Assembly: GCA_026981635.1 (NCBI GenBank)
Contig: JALSIF010000300.1
Location: 1 to 9,032 of the forward strand
Length of the DNA: 9,032 nucleotides
Direction of reading: 5' to 3'
Source: JALSIF01 sp026981635 [NCBI: bacterium]
GTDB taxonomy: Bacteria > 4484-113 > JALSIF01
The notes beneath the pieces are model-generated. The model worked only from the letters and a program-made list of their open reading frames with translations. It had not been told where the DNA came from and did no database searches. This document shows positions 5,942 through 9,032 of the stretch, one piece after another (position 1 is the stretch's first letter; each line of letters begins with the position of its first letter). The translations under genes were made by a program, and so were the position numbers.

Positions 5942-7092
5942 AGAGGGCTCGCCCCTGCGATCTTCGCCGCCTCCCGGTAGAGCTCCAGCAGGCGGGGGAT
6001 GATGCTTTCCGAGCTGTATTCCCTCCCCACCTCCTCCGCCTGCCTGCGGGCTACCTCCCGCCAGCGGGAAAGCTCCCCGAGCATCCCCTCCAGGGCACGG
6101 GCGATCCCCTCTGGGGTGGGCTCAGCGAGGATGCCCCGCTCGCCCTGGCGCAGGATCTCGGGCACCGCCCCCACCGCGCTGGCCACCACCGGTACCCCCA
6201 TCACCATCGCCTCCACCAGGGCGTTGGGGAAGCCCTCGGTGCGGGAGGCAAGCAGGAAGAGGTCGGCGAGGGAGAGAAGCTCATGGGGCCGCTCCACCCA
6301 GCCGAGCAGGCGTACCCGCTCCCCGAGCCCCAGCCTTCGGTGGAGCTCCTCCACCTCCTCCCGGCTGGGCCCGTCCCCCGCCAGAAGAAGAACGAGCTCG
6401 GGGTGGCGGGGGGCAAGCTCGGCCACGGCCCGCAGGGCCATGTCCTGCCCCTTCATGGGGAGGTGCAGGCGGGCCACCGACAGGGCCACCACCTGATCTG
6501 GAGATAACCCCAGCTCCTCCCTTCTCTGCCGGCGCTCCTCATCGTCCAGGGGAGGAGGGGGATCAAAGACCACCAGGTTGGGGAGGAGGCGAAACTTCCC
6601 CCTGGGGATGCGGGCCAGCCGGGACCAGTTGTCAATTCCCGCCTGGCAGTTGGCCAACATCAGGTGGGCAAATCGGGCCGCCGTTCCCACATTGAGGTAG
6701 ATGGAGCGGGGATAGGGGAGCCGGCCCGCCTCATCCATCAGGCCGCTGTTGAAGAGTGAGCCCACCAGCCCTGCCCGCCGCGGACGGGCGGCGGCCGCCC
6801 AGTAGAGGTCCTGCACCTGCCAGGCGTGGACCACCTGGGGAGAGAACTCCCTTAGCACCCGGCCTAGCTCCCGCAGGTGGCCCAGGTCCCACCGCCTGCG
6901 GCGGGGAATTTCCTCCAGCCTGACCTTTTTCACTCCGGCAAGCCTTGCCCGGATCTCCTCTGTCTGGGGCTGGCGGCAGGCGATGAGCAGCTCCTCAATC
7001 TCCCCCAGCCCGCTCAGGCCTAGGGCGGTGCGCAGGGCGCGCCGTTCGGTGCCGCCCCCGAATAGCTTGGTGATCACGAAGGCGACCCTCAC
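5938..7092 (-). CDS. GT4-type glycosyltransferase (second of tandem pair)
   Basis: This is a 384-residue retaining glycosyltransferase of the GT-B fold. The N-terminal acceptor domain begins VRVAFVITKLFGGGTERRAL, with the Gly-rich loop expected of GT4 enzymes. The donor domain has VARLHLPMKGQD (206-216), LLLAGDGPSREEVEEL (235-250) and the E-x7-E motif EGFPNALVE (Glu286 and Glu294), which binds the nucleotide sugar. No signal peptide or membrane span is seen, so it should act at the cytoplasmic face. The GTG at 7092 overlaps the upstream paralogue's TGA as GTGA and has GGAGGT 10 nt before it. A longer frame to an ATG at 7137 would run inside the neighbour. Donor and acceptor cannot be told. 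Its TAG stop is shared head-on with galE through a CTAG. Confidence 0.92.
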   Translation of the reverse strand: MRVAFVITKLFGGGTERRALRTALGLSGLGEIEELLIACRQPQTEEIRARLAGVKKVRLEEIPRRRRWDLGHLRELGRVLREFSPQVVHAWQVQDLYWAAAARPRRAGLVGSLFNSGLMDEAGRLPYPRSIYLNVGTAARFAHLMLANCQAGIDNWSRLARIPRGKFRLLPNLVVFDPPPPLDDEERRQRREELGLSPDQVVALSVARLHLPMKGQDMALRAVAELAPRHPELVLLLAGDGPSREEVEELHRRLGLGERVRLLGWVERPHELLSLADLFLLASRTEGFPNALVEAMVMGVPVVASAVGAVPEILRQGERGILAEPTPEGIARALEGMLGELSRWREVARRQAEEVGREYSSESIIPRLLELYREAAKIAGASPL

Positions 7093-8306
7093 GCCTCCTC
7101 CCACCTCCACTGGCTGAAATCCCGGCGCCCCCCACAAAGCTCCCGGTGGAGCCGGAGAAAGGCCCTCAGCACCCGGCCGGGGGCATACTTTCTCACCAGC
7201 ACCTCGGCCCCCTCCGCCGCCCGCTCCTGCCAGCGGGAAAGCTCGGAGAGCACCTCGGCCATCGCCCGGGCGAGCTCGTGCGGATTACCGGGTGGGACCA
7301 GCCTGCCCAGGCGACCTCCCTCCAGGATGTCGGCCACCGCCCCCACATCGGTGGCCACCACCGGCCGCCGGCAGAGCAGCGCCTCCAGCAGAGCGTTGGG
7401 GAAGCCCTCGGTGCGGGAGGGAAGCACCACCAGGTGGGCGAGGTGATAGAGCGGCTCCACATCCTCCCGCCAGCCGAGGAAGCTCGCCCACTTAGCGATG
7501 CCCAGCTCCTCTGCTAGCCCCTCAAGCTCCCCCCGGTGGGGACCGTCGCCGGCGATGAGCAGGCGCAGCCTGGGATGGGTTGGGATCAGCTCGGCCACCG
7601 CCCGGATGAGGTCGTGCTGTCCCTTCTCGGGCAGGAGAAGCCTGCCCACCGCTAGCACCACCACCTCTTCTTCCTCCAGCTTCAGCTCTTCCCTAAGGGC
7701 GGCAAGCTCCCCCGCCCCCGGCTGGGTCAGGGGGGAGGGCTCAAAGTAGTTGGGCAGATAGACCGAGCGGGCGGGGGAGATGCCCGCCAGGGACCGCCAG
7801 TTGGAGAGCCCCTTGGGGTTGTTTACCGCCACCAGGTCTAGCCGTGGGCGGATCAGGCGCAGGCTCAGCCGCTGCCTGGCCGGGCTTGGGATGCGCCGGG
7901 CCTCGTCCTTGAGACCGCTGTTTAGCAGGTGGCAGATTAGCCTCGCCCCGGGGGGAAGGGTAAGGGCCGCCCAGAGGGCGGGTCGGGCCAGCCAGGCGTC
8001 AACCACCTGGGGCCGAAGTCTTATCCACAGGCGAAACAGCCCCGCCAGGGTGAGGGGATCAAGCTCCACCCTTCGCCTGAGGGTGATGAGCTTCAGTTGG
8101 TGGCGGTCCACATAGTCCCACACCTTGCTGGGCTGGGGAGTGAGGGAGATGAGGGTCAGCTCCACCTCGGGGTCTTCCGCCAGGGCGCGGGCGGTCATCA
8201 GCGCCTGCTTCTCGCCCCCGCCGCCAAAGTAGGTATCGGCCAGAAAGGCCAGGCGCAGCCGGCTGGCTGACCTGCTCAGGGATGGGGCGGTGGTGGGGAA
8301 CCTCAT
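7089..8306 (-). CDS. GT4-type glycosyltransferase (first of tandem pair)
   Basis: This is a 405-residue GT-B glycosyltransferase. LRLAFLADTYFGGGGEKQAL (18-36 region) is the N-terminal Gly-rich loop. The donor domain carries VGRLLLPEKGQHDLIRAVAEL (220-240), LLIAGDGPHRGELEGL (249-264) and the E-x7-E motif EGFPNALLE (Glu300 and Glu308). It is clearly paralogous to the downstream gene along its whole length: both share an LxNSGLxDEA motif in the N domain, an SNW/DNW motif near residue 169 or 156, and a 28-nt identical block over SRTEGFPNA. The ATG at 8306 has AGGAG 9 nt upstream. About 17 extra residues precede the first strand compared with its partner. The gene leads a two-gene operon and is divergent from the CapK-like gene, so a role in surface glycan assembly is likely. 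Sugar specificity is unknown. Confidence 0.92.
   Translation of the reverse strand: MRFPTTAPSLSRSASRLRLAFLADTYFGGGGEKQALMTARALAEDPEVELTLISLTPQPSKVWDYVDRHQLKLITLRRRVELDPLTLAGLFRLWIRLRPQVVDAWLARPALWAALTLPPGARLICHLLNSGLKDEARRIPSPARQRLSLRLIRPRLDLVAVNNPKGLSNWRSLAGISPARSVYLPNYFEPSPLTQPGAGELAALREELKLEEEEVVVLAVGRLLLPEKGQHDLIRAVAELIPTHPRLRLLIAGDGPHRGELEGLAEELGIAKWASFLGWREDVEPLYHLAHLVVLPSRTEGFPNALLEALLCRRPVVATDVGAVADILEGGRLGRLVPPGNPHELARAMAEVLSELSRWQERAAEGAEVLVRKYAPGRVLRAFLRLHRELCGGRRDFSQWRWEEA
7093..7108 (-). promoter_or_regulatory. Ribosome binding region of second glycosyltransferase
   Basis: On the minus strand GGAGGT (7103-7108) is followed by a second purine-rich run, GGGAGGAGGC, and then the GTG start at 7092. 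It lies in the last codons of the upstream paralogue. Together with the GTGA start/stop overlap, it supports coupled translation of the two glycosyltransferases. Confidence 0.65.
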
Positions 8307-8315
8307 GGGAGGGCG

Positions 8316-8320
8316 CTCCT
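8316..8320 (-). promoter_or_regulatory. Ribosome binding site of first glycosyltransferase
   Basis: AGGAG on the minus strand lies 9 nt before the ATG at 8306, an ideal distance. If the adjacent TATTAT at 8321-8326 were its -10 box, transcription would begin inside or past this site. So either translation uses this site from a promoter further upstream, or the message starts too late to include it. Confidence 0.5.
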
Positions 8321-8327
8321 ATAATAG
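8319..8327. promoter_or_regulatory. Symmetric -10 element between divergent genes
   Basis: CTATAATAG reads as TATAAT on the plus strand (8320-8325) and TATTAT on the minus strand (8321-8326). On the plus side it ends 8 nt before the ATG of the CapK-like gene, with no Shine-Dalgarno between, which predicts a leaderless message. On the minus side it could drive the glycosyltransferase pair. Near-symmetric -10 boxes are known to fire in both directions. No clear -35 is seen on either side. The whole intergenic region is only 27 bp. Confidence 0.6.
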
Positions 8328-8333
8328 CCCGGG

Positions 8334-9032
8334 ATGCTCTCCCTGCCCCGAGAACTGACCACCCTGCGGGGAGCTGCATTCCTCCTCAACCACCTGCGCC
8401 GTCCCCACCTCTGGCAGGCTCGGCAGCTGCTTATGCCGGTGGGAGCTAGGCAGTTTGATCCCGGAAGACTGCCCGGTCCGGCATATTTGGCCTCCAGCCT
8501 GGCCCGGGCGGCCGAGGAGGGAGGCTCAGCCTGGCTCAGGGAGCTTGGCCAACGCTACCTTTCCCTGGGGCGACCCGCTCCCTGGGAGGAGGAATTCGCC
8601 CATCTTCCCGTGCTGGAGAAGGAGCGACTGAAAAGTTCCCTTTCCGAGTTGGTCTATCCCTGGGCCCCTCGCAGGAGGCTTTTGGAGGTGAGGACCGGCG
8701 GCTCCACCGGGGTACCTACCCCGATCATGACCGGGCCCCTGCTCAGGGCAGTCTTTACCTACCTGGTGCTCAGGGGCCAGGCCGAGGTGGGCTGGCGCTT
8801 CGGGGATCGGGTGGTCCTGGTGTGGGGGAGGGACTTTGACCAGCCCGATGTGGTGCTCGGCCCCCTCACCCCGTCAGACTGGATACGGGGCATCGTCCCC
8901 TTCAAGGTGTGGGAGGTGGAACGCTACCTTGACCCCATCCGGCGGGAGCTGATCCGGCCGGGCAGGAAGTGGTTGCTGGGCTACGCCTCCAAACTCTTTG
9001 TGGTGGCGGAGAGGCTGGCCGAGCAGGGGATG
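8334..9032 (+). CDS. PaaK/CapK-like adenylate-forming family protein (3' end off window)
   Basis: 233 residues are visible and the frame stays open to the window end. LPVLEKERLKSSL (91-103) followed by the loop RTGGSTGVPTPI (120-131) is the ATP-binding signature of the ANL superfamily in its phenylacetate-CoA ligase/CapK form. GYASKLFVVAERLAEQG (216-232) matches the helix region downstream of the active-site core in that group. These proteins usually run to about 430-470 residues, so roughly half is missing, including the Tyr/Asp adenylate-binding segment. CapK-like members are common in capsule and exopolysaccharide clusters, where their substrate is mostly unknown. A true phenylacetate-CoA ligase is less likely beside glycosyltransferases. 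The ATG at 8334 is 8 nt after TATAAT, with no ribosome site. The first 100 codons use more A/T-ending codons than neighbouring genes. Confidence 0.75.
   Translation, partial: MLSLPRELTTLRGAAFLLNHLRRPHLWQARQLLMPVGARQFDPGRLPGPAYLASSLARAAEEGGSAWLRELGQRYLSLGRPAPWEEEFAHLPVLEKERLKSSLSELVYPWAPRRRLLEVRTGGSTGVPTPIMTGPLLRAVFTYLVLRGQAEVGWRFGDRVVLVWGRDFDQPDVVLGPLTPSDWIRGIVPFKVWEVERYLDPIRRELIRPGRKWLLGYASKLFVVAERLAEQGM

Noticed and set aside
7093-7137. 15-residue N-terminal extension of the second glycosyltransferase from ATG 7137
   Set aside because: The GTG at 7092 has a well-spaced GGAGGT and a GTGA overlap, and the first Rossmann strand starts right there.
8320-8325. Riboswitch or attenuator leader for the operons
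   Set aside because: The spacers (27, 49 and 54 bp) are too short to hold one, and the predicted transcripts are leaderless.

Overview
The window is a gene-dense, GC-rich bacterial chromosome segment. There are seven complete or near-complete genes plus partial genes at both edges, and no intergenic gap longer than about 55 bp. I cannot name the organism. The strong GC preference at third codon positions, many GTG starts, a clostridial/bacillary-type PurF with Fe-S ligand cysteines, and TATAAT-like boxes directly abutting start codons fit a GC-rich, possibly thermophilic or anaerobic bacterium. Candidates include Actinomycetota, Deinococcota, Chloroflexota or a candidate phylum. This placement is inference only.

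Left half, positions 1-4906, all on the minus strand and read right to left: purL (FGAM synthase subunit), purF (amidophosphoribosyltransferase), a small DUF1232 membrane protein, and nadE (NAD synthetase, cut by the left edge). purL and purF overlap by 10 nt. The DUF1232 gene starts 49 nt after purF, and nadE begins within 5 nt of the DUF1232 stop. This looks like one operon serving nucleotide and cofactor synthesis. PurF makes phosphoribosylamine from PRPP, PurL acts three steps later in the same pathway, and NadE amidates deamido-NAD.

Right half, 4961-9032, is an envelope or exopolysaccharide sugar locus. A plus-strand galE diverges from purL across 54 bp. It runs into, and overlaps by 4 nt, the end of a minus-strand pair of paralogous GT4-type glycosyltransferases that are translationally coupled by a GTGA overlap. 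Divergent from that pair is a plus-strand gene with an adenylate-forming (PaaK/CapK-like) nucleotide-binding loop, cut by the right edge. GalE would supply UDP-galactose-type donors, the glycosyltransferases would build a glycan, and the CapK-like protein is of a family often found in such clusters.

The most notable non-coding signal is a repeated start-site layout. Both divergent intergenic regions carry TATAAT 6-8 nt before a start codon with no Shine-Dalgarno sequence (purL and the CapK-like gene). galE has a weaker TAGACT 7 nt before its GTG. This predicts leaderless mRNAs. I found no RNA genes, mobile elements, CRISPR arrays, or clear intrinsic terminators.
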